A stretch of 64,000 nt of DNA from contig NZ_LZRD01000019.1 of assembly GCF_001687325.1 (NCBI RefSeq), positions 102,715-166,714 on the forward strand, read 5' to 3'. This DNA is from Streptomyces sp. PTY087I2. Its GTDB lineage: Bacteria; Actinomycetota; Actinomycetes; Streptomycetales; Streptomycetaceae. The notes beneath the pieces are model-generated. The model did no database searches, was not told the DNA's origin, and saw only the letters and a list, made by a program, of their open reading frames with translations. Positions 45,348 to 53,248 of the stretch are shown here, in pieces. Positions within the stretch are counted from its first letter, which is position 1, and the number at the start of each line of letters is the position of its first letter. The translations under genes were made by a program, and so were the position numbers.

Positions 45348-45357
45348 GTTCGCGGGT

Positions 45358-45972
45358 ATGCGCGATGTGCGAGTGGTGCTGATCGGCGGGACCTCGAACA
45401 CCGGGAAGTCGACCGTCGCCGAGGCGGTGGCGGATCGGCTCGGGTTCGAGCACCGCTCCACGGACGGTCTGGCCCGGCACCCGGGACGGCCCTGGCGGAC
45501 CCCGGAGCACGAGGTACCGCCGCATGTCGCCGAGCACTACGGGACGTTGACCACCGACGAGCTCATCGCCTCCGTCCTCGCCCACTACGAACGGCTCTGG
45601 CCGCGTATCGAGGAGCTGATCACCGACCGCGCGCGGGGCGGGGCACCGGGCCTGGTCCTGGAGGGCTCGGCGCTGTGGCCCGAGCGGCTCGCCCGGCTGA
45701 CCGTGCCCCGAACGGCCGCTGTGTGGCTGACCGCCGACGACACGGTCGTACGCGACCGGGTGCGGGCGGCGGGGCGGTACGAGGAAGCGACGGAGGAGGA
45801 GCGGCTGCTCATCGACCGGTTCCTGGCCCGTACCGATCGCTACCAGGCGCTGATGGTGGACGCCGTCGACGCGCTCGGCCTGGACCGGGTCGACGTCGGA
45901 GGGCGTACCGTCGCGGAACTGGCGGACGCTGTGCTGGCGGCAGTCGGTCTTCAGGAGCGCCCCGGCCGCTGA
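45358..45972 (+). CDS. P-loop kinase-like protein
   Basis: 204 residues with Walker A GGTSNTGKST at residues 10-19. The rest has the pattern of small-molecule or nucleoside kinases (LGFEHRSTDGLARHPG, LVLEGSALWPE as Walker B-like, a lid with RAAGRYEEATEEERLL). Starts 10 bases after the ATPase-TPR stop, so it is probably co-transcribed. Substrate unknown. Its downstream side is interrupted by the insertion element. Confidence 0.75.
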   Translation: MRDVRVVLIGGTSNTGKSTVAEAVADRLGFEHRSTDGLARHPGRPWRTPEHEVPPHVAEHYGTLTTDELIASVLAHYERLWPRIEELITDRARGGAPGLVLEGSALWPERLARLTVPRTAAVWLTADDTVVRDRVRAAGRYEEATEEERLLIDRFLARTDRYQALMVDAVDALGLDRVDVGGRTVAELADAVLAAVGLQERPGR

Positions 45973-45976
45973 CCGC

Positions 45977-46345
45977 TCACCGCCCCAAAAAGACCTGCGG
46001 GACGTCCGTCGACATACCCGTACGTACCCGGGTCACGGCGGGGCTGATTCGGTCGGTGTACTCCTGCCGTATCCGGCGGGCAGAGACGCCCTTGAGGCTG
46101 TTGACCAGTTTCGAGACGGCGACCTTCGGCGGGTAGTGCACCAGCAGGCGGACATGATCGTGTTCGCCGCTGAACTTCATCAGCTCCGCCTCGAAGTCCG
46201 CACAGACCTTGCGCATGATCTTTTCGCAGCGAGTCAGTATCTCGTCGTCGAGGACTCCGTATCGATACTTCGTCACGAAGACCAAGTGCACATGCATCGC
46301 CGAGATCACGCGCCTGCCAGGCCTGTAGTTGTTCTGATCACCCAT
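45977..46345 (-). pseudogene. tnpA: IS200-type transposase TnpA, 3' truncated
   Basis: About 122 residues from ATG 46345. The Y1 HUH transposase fold is visible: HVHLVFVTKYRYGVL, the HUH pair in GEHDHVRLLVHYPP, and KVAVSKLVNSLKGVSARRIR. After RRIRQEYTDRI the family continues with a Trp/Ser stretch and the catalytic-tyrosine motif (YFxxS) and about 30 residues more. Here it goes to ISPAVTRVRTGMSTDVPQ and stops, so the nucleophilic Tyr is lost. The element cannot move by its own transposase. Confidence 0.8.
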
Positions 46346-47640
46346 AAGGCCAATCGCAGTAGGATCTTGGTTGTGCAGCTCCGCTACAACTATCGGGCCT
46401 ATCCGGACGCCCCGCAGCGCCGTGCGCTGGCCCAGGCGTTCGGATGCGCCCGAGTGGTGTGGAACGACTGCCTGCGCGACCGGAAGGAAGCGCACGCGGC
46501 CGGGCTGCCCTATGTGAAGTCGGCAGATCTGTCTCGGCTTCGCATCACTGAGGCCAAGCGCACCGAGTCACGCGCCTGGCTCACCGACGTATCAGCGGTC
46601 GTCCTCCAACAGTCCCTGCGGGATCTGGATACCGCCTACAAGAACTTCTTCGACAGCCTCAACGGCAAGCGGCAGGGCCGGAGGGCCGGTCCGCCCCGCT
46701 ACAAGTCGAAGAAGGACACCCGGCAGTCCATCCGCCTCAACACCAACGCCTTCTCCTTGACGGAGAACGGCGCGGTGTACGTGGCCAAGATCGGCAACCT
46801 CAAGGTGAAGTGGTCCCGTCCGCTCCCGGCCGCGCCCACGTCCCTGACCGTCACCAAGGACAGCTCCGGCAGGTACTTCCTCAGCTTCGTCGTGGACACC
46901 CAGCCGGATGTCCTCCCCGATCTGGTGGAGGTGGAGTCCGGTATCGACCTCGGGCTTTCCGCCTTCGCGGTCCTGTCCGACGGGACGAAGATCGACAGCC
47001 CGCGCTTCCTGCGCAGGGCTGAGAAGAAGCTGAGGCGCCTTCAGCGGGAACTGTCCCGTAAGGCCAAGGGGTCGAAGAACCGGGCCAAGGCCCGTATCAA
47101 GGTCGCTCGCCAGCACGCCAAGGTGGCGGACCGGCGCCGGGACTGGCATCACAAGGTGTCCACGCAGATCATTCGCGACAACCAAGCGGTGTATGTGGAA
47201 GACCTCGCGGTGTCCGGTCTCGGTCGCACCCGGCTCGCCAAGTCCGTACACGACGCTGGATGGTCCGCGTTCGTCGGCATGCTGGAGTACAAGGCGGTCA
47301 AGCACGGCCGAACCTTTGCCAAGGTGGCCCGTGCTTTCCCGTCCTCACAGATCTGCTCGGTCTGCGGATTCAGGGACGGGCCCAAGCCTCTGCACGTCCG
47401 CGTGTGGACATGTGGTGAGTGCGGCACTGTGCACGACCGCGACCACAACGCAGCCTGCAACGTCCTCTTCGAAGGACGCCGAATCGTTGCCGCCGGACAG
47501 GCGGAGACGCTAAACGCCTCGTGGAGCGCCGGTAGGACCGGGGCGAAAGCCCCGGCACAGCGCGATGAAGCAGGAAGCCACCGGAAGGGTCAGCCGACCC
47601 AGGCCGGAATCCCTGGCCTCCAAGCCAGGGTGCATGTCAA
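45977..47640. mobile_element. IS200/IS605-family element, left end damaged
   Basis: Divergent tnpA (minus) and tnpB (plus) with 27 bases between their starts, as in IS608-type elements. The right end is intact: a 7-bp hairpin at 47611-47630 followed by TGCATGTCAA, ending with TCAA, the IS608 right-end cleavage tetranucleotide. The left side is abnormal because tnpA lacks its end. The element sits between the kinase-like gene and the ADP-ribosylglycohydrolase gene. Base composition is lower in G+C than the flanks. Confidence 0.75.
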
Positions 47641-47701
47641 AGTGCTTGCGCGGTCGCCCGTAAAGGGCCCGCACCGACGCACGTGGTGCCGGGAGCGGTG
47701 A
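46373..47701 (+). CDS. tnpB: TnpB RNA-guided nuclease
   Basis: 442 residues from a GTG. TnpB layout: N-terminal wedge/REC part (YNYRAYPDAPQRRALAQAFG, ARVVWNDCLRDRKEA) and a RuvC nuclease with Asp192 (GIDLGLSAFAVLSDG), Glu276 (VYVEDLAVSGL) and Asp357 (HDRDHNAACN), separated by a zinc ribbon CSVCGF...CGECG. All three acidic residues are present, so it should be active. The frame passes through the right-end hairpins and the element's edge, stopping at 47701 in flanking DNA; the last ~20 residues are flank-encoded. Confidence 0.9.
   Translation: MQLRYNYRAYPDAPQRRALAQAFGCARVVWNDCLRDRKEAHAAGLPYVKSADLSRLRITEAKRTESRAWLTDVSAVVLQQSLRDLDTAYKNFFDSLNGKRQGRRAGPPRYKSKKDTRQSIRLNTNAFSLTENGAVYVAKIGNLKVKWSRPLPAAPTSLTVTKDSSGRYFLSFVVDTQPDVLPDLVEVESGIDLGLSAFAVLSDGTKIDSPRFLRRAEKKLRRLQRELSRKAKGSKNRAKARIKVARQHAKVADRRRDWHHKVSTQIIRDNQAVYVEDLAVSGLGRTRLAKSVHDAGWSAFVGMLEYKAVKHGRTFAKVARAFPSSQICSVCGFRDGPKPLHVRVWTCGECGTVHDRDHNAACNVLFEGRRIVAAGQAETLNASWSAGRTGAKAPAQRDEAGSHRKGQPTQAGIPGLQARVHVKVLARSPVKGPHRRTWCRER
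47530..47660 (+). ncRNA. Putative omega-RNA of TnpB with guide
   Basis: Three hairpins in a row inside the tnpB 3' end and the right end: CCGGGGC-GAAA-GCCCCGG (47538-47555, GNRA tetraloop), GGGTC-AGCC-GACCC (47587-47600) and CCCTGGC-CTCCAA-GCCAGGG (47611-47630). TnpB guides end at the right-end boundary followed by about 20 nt of guide taken from flanking DNA. By analogy the guide here starts at 47641. The 5' end of the RNA is a guess. Confidence 0.65.
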
Positions 47702-47716
47702 CGGGAAGGGGGCGGG

Positions 47717-48832
47717 GTGAGCACAGGGACCACGGCGGTCTGGGGCCGGGCCGAGCAGCAGGACTTCCGCAGCCGGGTCCGCGGGGCCCTGCTCGGCGGG
47801 GCCGTCGGGGACGCGCTCGGGGCCGGGGTCAGCGGGCTCGTGCTGGAGGAGATCCGCGCCGCCCACGGGGTCGAAGGGCTCGCCGACTACGTCCCCGCGT
47901 ACGGCAGACGCGGCGCCGTCACCGCCCTCACCCAGCTCACCCTGTTCACCGTCGACGGTCTGATCCGTGCCCAGGTCCGCCGCGACACCGGCGCCTGGCA
48001 CCCGCCCACCGATGTGCACCGGGCCCATCTGCGCTGGGCCGCCACCCAGCACGACTGGGGGCCCGACGAACGGCGTGAGGACAACGGCTGGCTGGCCGCC
48101 GAGGAATGGCTCTACGCCCGCCGCGACCCCGCCCGGGAATGCCTCGCCGGCTTCGGCGACACCGTCATGGGCACCCTCGACCGGCCGAAGAACCCCGCCG
48201 CCCGGGACGCGGGCGCGCTCACCCGGTCCGCCCCCTTCGGGCTCCTCGTCGGCTGGGAGCCGGGGCTCGTGCTCCAACTGGCCGTCGAGTGCGCTGCCCA
48301 GTCCCACGGCCACCCCGCCGCCCAGCTGTCCGCCGGAGCCTTCGCCGTACTCGTACACGGTCTCGCGCGCGGCGAGAGCCTGGACGGTGCCGTGCAGCAC
48401 ACGCTGGCCCTGCTCGCCGAACGCCCCGGGCACGAGCCGGTGACCGAGGCGCTGCGGCAGGCGCTGGGCTCGGTACGCCAGGGCATCCCGGGGCCGGCCC
48501 TGATCGAGGCGCTGGGCGCGAGCGACGCCGCCGAGGAGGTCCTCGCGGTCGCCGTGTACTGCGCGCTGGTCAGCGAGGACATCCGGCACGGGCTGCGGCT
48601 CGCGGTGAACCACAGCGGGCCCTCCCGCGCCACCGGGTCGGTCTGCGGGGCGCTGCTGGGCGCGCTGCACGGGGAGACCGCGCTGCCGCCGGCCTGGCTC
48701 GCGGAGCTGGAGGGGCGGGCCACCCTCCTCGAACTGGCCGACGACTTCGCGATGGAGATGACCCAGGGCCCCGCCCTGCACAGCCCGGCCGCCGTCGCCC
48801 CGGGCTGGCTGGCCCGCTACCCGCGGGGCTGA
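47717..48832 (+). CDS. ADP-ribosylglycohydrolase family protein
   Basis: 371 residues from a GTG (AAGGGGGCGGG upstream). Dinuclear-magnesium ARH fold: RGALLGGAVGDALGAGVSG near the start, and VNHSGPSRATGSVCGALLG near residue 300, the usual NHSGDSDSTG metal motif. Serine and arginine replace the two Asp/Ser residues that hold the metals (GPSRATGS instead of GDSDSTG), so catalysis may be weak or lost. It would cleave ADP-ribose from proteins or small molecules. Confidence 0.8.
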   Translation: MSTGTTAVWGRAEQQDFRSRVRGALLGGAVGDALGAGVSGLVLEEIRAAHGVEGLADYVPAYGRRGAVTALTQLTLFTVDGLIRAQVRRDTGAWHPPTDVHRAHLRWAATQHDWGPDERREDNGWLAAEEWLYARRDPARECLAGFGDTVMGTLDRPKNPAARDAGALTRSAPFGLLVGWEPGLVLQLAVECAAQSHGHPAAQLSAGAFAVLVHGLARGESLDGAVQHTLALLAERPGHEPVTEALRQALGSVRQGIPGPALIEALGASDAAEEVLAVAVYCALVSEDIRHGLRLAVNHSGPSRATGSVCGALLGALHGETALPPAWLAELEGRATLLELADDFAMEMTQGPALHSPAAVAPGWLARYPRG

Positions 48833-48853
48833 GGGGCGGCCTGCCGACCTCCC

Positions 48854-48893
48854 GGCCCTCCCGGTCCGCCCCTGGCCCTCCCGGTCCGCCCCT
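48854..48893. repeat. 20-bp tandem duplication between convergent genes
   Basis: GGCCCTCCCGGTCCGCCCCT occurs twice back to back (48854-48873, 48874-48893), followed by shorter GGTCCGCCCG copies up to 48920. Slippage-type repeat in the gap between the ADP-ribosylglycohydrolase and symporter genes. Confidence 0.75.
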
Positions 48894-48955
48894 GGTCCGC
48901 CCGGCCCCCTGGTCCGCCCGCTAGCCGCGCGGCCGGGGCGCGGGGGTCGGCGGGT

Positions 48956-50551
48956 TCACCCGCGCGGCCGAGGCGCCGGCGTCGGGCCGCCGTCCTGGGC
49001 GGGGACGGTCGCGGCCGCCCCCGTACCGCCCCCGCCTTCCCCGTCCCCGTACCCATCCCCTTCGCCCTCGTTGATCCGCGCCAGCACCGCGTCCCGCTCC
49101 GGGGTGTCCTCCGGCTTCACGAAGCCGATCAGGACGTACAGCACGAGCGAGACCGCCAGCGGTACGGACACCTGGTACTGGAGCGGCACCCCGCCCTCGA
49201 CGGCCCAGTTGACCGGGTAGTTGACCAGCCAGAACGCGATCAGGCCCGCCGCCCAGCTGATCAGCGCCGCCGTCGGGCCGGACTTCCGGAACGGGCGCAG
49301 CAGGCCCAGCATGAACGGGATCGCGATCGGGCCCATCAGCCCGGCGACCCACTTGATCACGACGGTGATGATGTCCTTGAACGTCGGCGAGTTGACCTGG
49401 GTCGCGATCGCCATCGACAGCGCCAGGAAGGTCACCGTGGTCCAGCGGGCCGCGATCAGCCCGGCCCGCTCGCTCCAGCCGCGCGCCGTCTTCGAGAGGA
49501 CCGGGGCGATGTCCCGGGTGAAGACAGCGGCGATGGCGTTGGCGTCCGATGAGCACATGGCCATCGTGTGGGAGAAGAAGCCGACGATGACCAGGCCCAA
49601 CAGGCCGTGCGGCAGCAGCTGTTCGGTCATCAGGGCGTAGCTGTCGGAGGCGTCCGGCTTCTGTGCGTCGACCAGCAGCGGCGCGCACCACATCGGGAAG
49701 AACAGCACCAGCGGCCAGACGAACCACAGCACCGCCGAGAGCCGCGCCGAACGGGTCGCGGAGGCAGCGGAGTCGGTCGCCATGTACCGCTGGGCCTGGT
49801 TCCACATGCCGCCGTTGTACTCGAAGGTCTTGATGAACAGGAACGCCAGCAGGAACGTCACCGTGTACGGTCCGGCGGTCGGCTCCGCGTGCCCGTCGGG
49901 GAGCTTGTCCCAGACCGTCCACAGGGTGGAGAAGCCGTCGAGCTTGCTCATCACGGCGAAGAGCATCGCCAGTCCGGCGAACAACTGGATGATGAACTGG
50001 CCCAGTTCGGTGAGCGCGTCCGCCCACAGACCGCCGACCGTGCAGTAGATCCCGGTGACGACCCCGGTGATCAGGATGCCCTGGGAGATGGAGAGGCCGG
50101 TGAAGACGGACAACAGGGTGGCGATGGCCGCCCACTTGGCGCCGACGTCCACGATCTTCAGCAGCAACCCCGACCAGGCGAGCGCCTGTTGGGTCCGGAT
50201 GTCGTAGCGGTTCTTGAGGTACTCCAGCGGCGAGGCGACCCGGAGTCGCGAGCGCAGCCGGTTCAGCCGGGGCGCGAAGAGCTTCGCGCCGATGAAGATG
50301 CCGATGGCGATCGGCAGCGACCAGGTCACGAAGGACGTGACCCCGTACTGGTACGCGATGCCGGCGTAACCGGTGAACATCACCGCGCTGTAGCCGGACA
50401 TGTGGTGCGAGATGCCCGACAGCCACCACGGCATCTTGCCGCCGGCCGTGAAGAAGTCGCTGACGTTGTCCACGCGTTTGTGCGACCAGAGTCCGATCGC
50501 GACCATCACGCCGAAGTAGCCGATGAGTACAGCCCAGTCGAGACTGTTCAT
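48956..50551 (-). CDS. Sodium:solute symporter (SSS family)
   Basis: 531 residues from ATG 50551 with GGAGGGGAC directly upstream. About 13 membrane segments, beginning LDWAVLIGYFGVMVAIGLWS. The SSS motif region (GGKMPWWLSGISHHMSGYSAVMFTG) and the unwound helix VGAKWAAIATLLSV are typical. It would import a sugar, organic acid or similar solute with sodium. A Gly/Asp-rich cytosolic tail ends PTPAPRPRG. The 3' end of the gene is duplicated just beyond the stop (48921-48955 also encodes PTPAPRPRG). Confidence 0.85.
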   Translation of the reverse strand: MNSLDWAVLIGYFGVMVAIGLWSHKRVDNVSDFFTAGGKMPWWLSGISHHMSGYSAVMFTGYAGIAYQYGVTSFVTWSLPIAIGIFIGAKLFAPRLNRLRSRLRVASPLEYLKNRYDIRTQQALAWSGLLLKIVDVGAKWAAIATLLSVFTGLSISQGILITGVVTGIYCTVGGLWADALTELGQFIIQLFAGLAMLFAVMSKLDGFSTLWTVWDKLPDGHAEPTAGPYTVTFLLAFLFIKTFEYNGGMWNQAQRYMATDSAASATRSARLSAVLWFVWPLVLFFPMWCAPLLVDAQKPDASDSYALMTEQLLPHGLLGLVIVGFFSHTMAMCSSDANAIAAVFTRDIAPVLSKTARGWSERAGLIAARWTTVTFLALSMAIATQVNSPTFKDIITVVIKWVAGLMGPIAIPFMLGLLRPFRKSGPTAALISWAAGLIAFWLVNYPVNWAVEGGVPLQYQVSVPLAVSLVLYVLIGFVKPEDTPERDAVLARINEGEGDGYGDGEGGGGTGAAATVPAQDGGPTPAPRPRG

Positions 50552-50816
50552 GTCCCCCTCCAGGGGTCCGCCTTGTGAACGGGAACGCACTTCGTCGGTA
50601 CGGCCGTTCAGCGGCGTCCCCTTGCGGGAGCGGGGACTTCGGGGATTGAACCCCTTCCGGCAGGGCTCGGTCAAGGCTGTCGGTTAGTCATGGATGTGAA
50701 CGTAGGTCAGTAAGACGAACGATTTTACTTGTTCTTGACCTTGTGGGGCGTTGTCGCCGACGTGACCGCGGCCACACGATGGGCGGGCACTTCGTCAGGC
50801 TGTGCGGAAGAGAAGT

Positions 50817-50843
50817 CCGGAGAAGCCGGAGAAGCCGGAGAAG
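50817..50843. repeat. CCGGAGAAG nonamer tandem repeat
   Basis: Three perfect head-to-tail copies of CCGGAGAAG, noncoding. Confidence 0.8.
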
Positions 50844-50869
50844 TCAGGGAGCGCGCGGCGATGCGCGAA

Positions 50870-50899
50870 GGCCGCACGGGATGCGGGTCCCGTGCGGCC
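50870..50899 (-). terminator. Terminator of the SDR gene
   Basis: Perfect 11-bp stem GGCCGCACGGG / CCCGTGCGGCC with an 8-nt loop, 51 bases after the SDR stop. Confidence 0.65.
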
Positions 50900-50949
50900 G
50901 AGAAGTCGAGAGGGAGGGTGCCTCGTGTCCGTATACGAGTACGAGTACG

Positions 50950-51732
50950 TCAGCGCATCAGCTCGCCCGCGTTGACCAGCAGTGACTGACCGGTGATCGC
51001 CCGGGCCCGGTCGGAGGCCAGGAAGGCAACCGCCTCCGCCACGTCCCCGTCCGTGGCCAGCTCGGGCAGCGCCATCCGCCCGGTGAGCCGGGCCAGCACC
51101 TCGGACTCCGGTACGCCTTCGGAGTCGGCGGCGAACCGGACGTACGCCTGCACCGGCGGCCCCCACATCCAGCCCGGCAGTACCGTGTTGACCCGGATCC
51201 GGTCCGGGCCCAGCTCCCGCGCCAGCGAGTACATCGCCGAGGTGAGCGCCCCCTTGGACGCCGCGTACGCCGCCTGCCACACCTGTGAGGGTGCGGCCAC
51301 CGCCGACTGTGTGCCGATCACCACCACCGAGCCGCCCCGCTCCTTGAGTGCGGGCAGGCAGGCCCGGGTCATCCGGAGCGTACCGAGAAGGTTCACGTCG
51401 ATGACCGACTGCCAGGTGGCGAAGTCCGCGTCCTGGAGCCCGCCGAAGTAGCTGTCCCAGGCGGCGACATGGACCACCGCGTCGATCCTCCCGAACCGCT
51501 CCACCGCCAGCGCGGCCAGCGCCTCGCACTGCGCCTCGTCCGTGATGTCGGTGGGCAGGAAGGCCGTGCGGCCGCCCTCCGGATCGACCCCGGCCGCCGA
51601 CTTGGCCAGATTCGCCGCCGTACGCGCGCCGAGCACCGCGCACCCGCCGTCCCGGACGACCGTCTCCGCGACCCGGTGCCCGAGCCCCGGCCCGACGCCC
51701 GAGACGATGACGGTCTTCCCCGCGAGCAACAT
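50950..51732 (-). CDS. SDR-family oxidoreductase
   Basis: 260 residues from ATG 51732 (GGGAGG seven bases upstream). Nucleotide motif SGVGPGLG (in place of TGxxxGIG), DITDEAQC, VVHVAAW where NNAG is usual, and the catalytic YAASK. The late LPGWMWGPPVQAYV differs from common SDRs. The changed N-AG motif occurs in some actinobacterial SDRs of catabolic clusters. It is divergent from the EthD-like gene and shares the CTGACGGTCCGTCAG palindrome with it, the same operator as in the 10.8-12.8 kb block. Confidence 0.85.
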   Translation of the reverse strand: MLLAGKTVIVSGVGPGLGHRVAETVVRDGGCAVLGARTAANLAKSAAGVDPEGGRTAFLPTDITDEAQCEALAALAVERFGRIDAVVHVAAWDSYFGGLQDADFATWQSVIDVNLLGTLRMTRACLPALKERGGSVVVIGTQSAVAAPSQVWQAAYAASKGALTSAMYSLARELGPDRIRVNTVLPGWMWGPPVQAYVRFAADSEGVPESEVLARLTGRMALPELATDGDVAEAVAFLASDRARAITGQSLLVNAGELMR

Positions 51733-51759
51733 CGACGCCTCCCGGCTCTGGCAGTTCAT

Positions 51760-51774
51760 CTGACGGTCCGTCAG
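51760..51774. promoter_or_regulatory. Palindromic operator, site 4 (CTGACGGTCCGTCAG)
   Basis: Perfect 7-1-7 palindrome, 28 bases before the SDR start and 44 bases before the EthD-like start, so one bound repressor could silence both. On the plus strand it is followed by GGTAGA, a possible -10. It differs from site 1 at one base only. Confidence 0.6.
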
Positions 51775-51817
51775 GGTAGAGGGGGCCGCGAGTCGATGGA
51801 AGGGGAAGGGAGACCTG

Positions 51818-52684
51818 ATGAGCCAAAACGCCGGAACGGGTGGCGAAGACGCCGGAACGGGAAGTGAGCGGTATGCGGAGCTGGCGGGGACGGGGCCGTA
51901 CGGGGTCCGGCCCGGGCACGCGCTGATCACCCTGGTCGAACCGCATCCGGGCCATGAGTACGCGTACAACCGCTGGTACGAGGACGACCACTACTACGCG
52001 GGCGCGACCGCCATGCCGTGGATGTTCGCCGGACGCCGCTGGGTGGCCACCAAGGACCTCCAGGAGCTGCGCTATCCGGAGAAGTCGGCGGTCGCCCAGC
52101 CGGTGGGCGCGGGGTGCTATCTGTCGACGTACTGGGTGACGGAGGGGCGCTACGACGACCACATGAAGTGGACCGTTGCCATCAACAAGCGGCTCAACCG
52201 GGACGGCCGCGTCTACCAGGACCGGACCCACGTCTTCACGGCCTTCCAGGACCATGAGGCCACCGTCTACCGCGACGGGGCCGCCGGCCCCCGGGACTTC
52301 CACGCTCTCGACCACCCGTACGCGGGCCTCGTCCTCCAGGTCGTCGACGCCGAAGGGCCCGAGCAACGGGGGGAGTTGCTGGAGTGGCTGCGTTCGCGCC
52401 ATCTCCCGAAGCGGCTGAAGGGGTCGCCCGCGGCCATGGTCACGGTGTTCCGGCCGACGCCGCTGCCCGGTGACCGGATGACGTACGTGAAGCAGGTCGA
52501 GGGGGTCGACACCCGGCTGACGCTGCTGTGGTTCCTCCAGGAGGACCCGCGGAGCTGCTGGGCGAGCCGCTTCGCCGGCCTCGACGCGGCGGTCGCGGAG
52601 GCCGGCCTCGGGCGGGTCGAGCTGGTCGCCCCGTTCGTGCCGACCGTGCCGGGGACGGACCGTTACGTCGACCGGCTGCGGTGA
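51818..52684 (+). CDS. EthD/dimeric alpha-beta barrel-like protein
   Basis: 288 residues, start preceded by AGGGGAAGGGAGA. The sequence has two ferredoxin-like halves; the first (HALITLVEPHPGHEYAYNRWYEDDHYY) resembles EthD-type and muconolactone-isomerase-like barrels, and the second (PYAGLVLQVVDAEG ... WLRSRHLP) repeats the pattern. Such proteins often act in degradation of aromatic or polyketide-like compounds. Specific function not known. Divergent partner of the SDR gene. Confidence 0.65.
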   Translation: MSQNAGTGGEDAGTGSERYAELAGTGPYGVRPGHALITLVEPHPGHEYAYNRWYEDDHYYAGATAMPWMFAGRRWVATKDLQELRYPEKSAVAQPVGAGCYLSTYWVTEGRYDDHMKWTVAINKRLNRDGRVYQDRTHVFTAFQDHEATVYRDGAAGPRDFHALDHPYAGLVLQVVDAEGPEQRGELLEWLRSRHLPKRLKGSPAAMVTVFRPTPLPGDRMTYVKQVEGVDTRLTLLWFLQEDPRSCWASRFAGLDAAVAEAGLGRVELVAPFVPTVPGTDRYVDRLR

Positions 52685-52822
52685 CACCGGATCGTCCGGA
52701 TCGTGCCGAGCCCCCTCGGCCAGGACGGCGAACCGGTCGAGAGGGCTCCATCAGGTGGTGCAGGTGGTGCAGGTGGCGCTGTGGTGCGTGAACGTTGGTG
52801 GTACGTGAACGGTGTCGGCTGA

Positions 52823-53029
52823 TCAGGCGTTGATCGAGCCCGTGGCGACATCGCGCACGAACGCGTTCCACGCACCGGGGACGAAGGTGAGCGAGGGGCC
52901 CTCGGGGGCCTTCGAGTCACGTACGGCGATGGACAGAGCGACCGGGGACTTGACCTCGACGCACGCGCCGTTGCCCCCGGAGTACGACGACTTCGTCCAC
53001 TGGTCCGTAGCACCCTGAAGAATTGCCAT
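52823..53029 (-). CDS. DUF397 protein (third)
   Basis: 68 residues from ATG 53029 with GGAG six bases upstream. TKSSYSGGNGACVEVKS, then AVRDSK and the terminal WNAFVRDVA helix. Here the XRE gene lies 219 bases upstream rather than overlapping, so it may have its own promoter. Confidence 0.8.
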   Translation of the reverse strand: MAILQGATDQWTKSSYSGGNGACVEVKSPVALSIAVRDSKAPEGPSLTFVPGAWNAFVRDVATGSINA

Positions 53030-53248
53030 GTTCACTCCGGTTCAGAGAGTTGGTTCAGAGAGTTGGGGGAGTCGCACCAACCTGATTCCGATTGGCGTGA
53101 TCGACGCTACTCGCCAAGCCCCGTCCATGAGATGGCCGTTCACTCGACCGGATGGTCTTTCCCCACTAGACCTTCTGTTGTGCGTGGGCGGCGGTGTACC
53201 ATTCCGCCGCCACCCGCTCCCTGTCCGGATTCAGCTGGTGTACGACGT

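Larger units (their letters stand above)
50552..50949. other. 398-bp gap upstream of the symporter, no gene seen
   Basis: Open frames here have no coding character. The gap contains the CCGGAGAAG 9-bp tandem repeat (three copies, 50817-50843), a terminator hairpin (50870-50899) for the SDR gene, and presumably the symporter promoter; a less G+C-rich block lies around 50694-50740. Confidence 0.5.

Noticed and set aside
50729..50989. 86-codon open frame in the symporter/SDR gap
   Set aside because: It includes the CCGGAGAAG tandem repeat and the SDR terminator, has no ribosome site and no family character.
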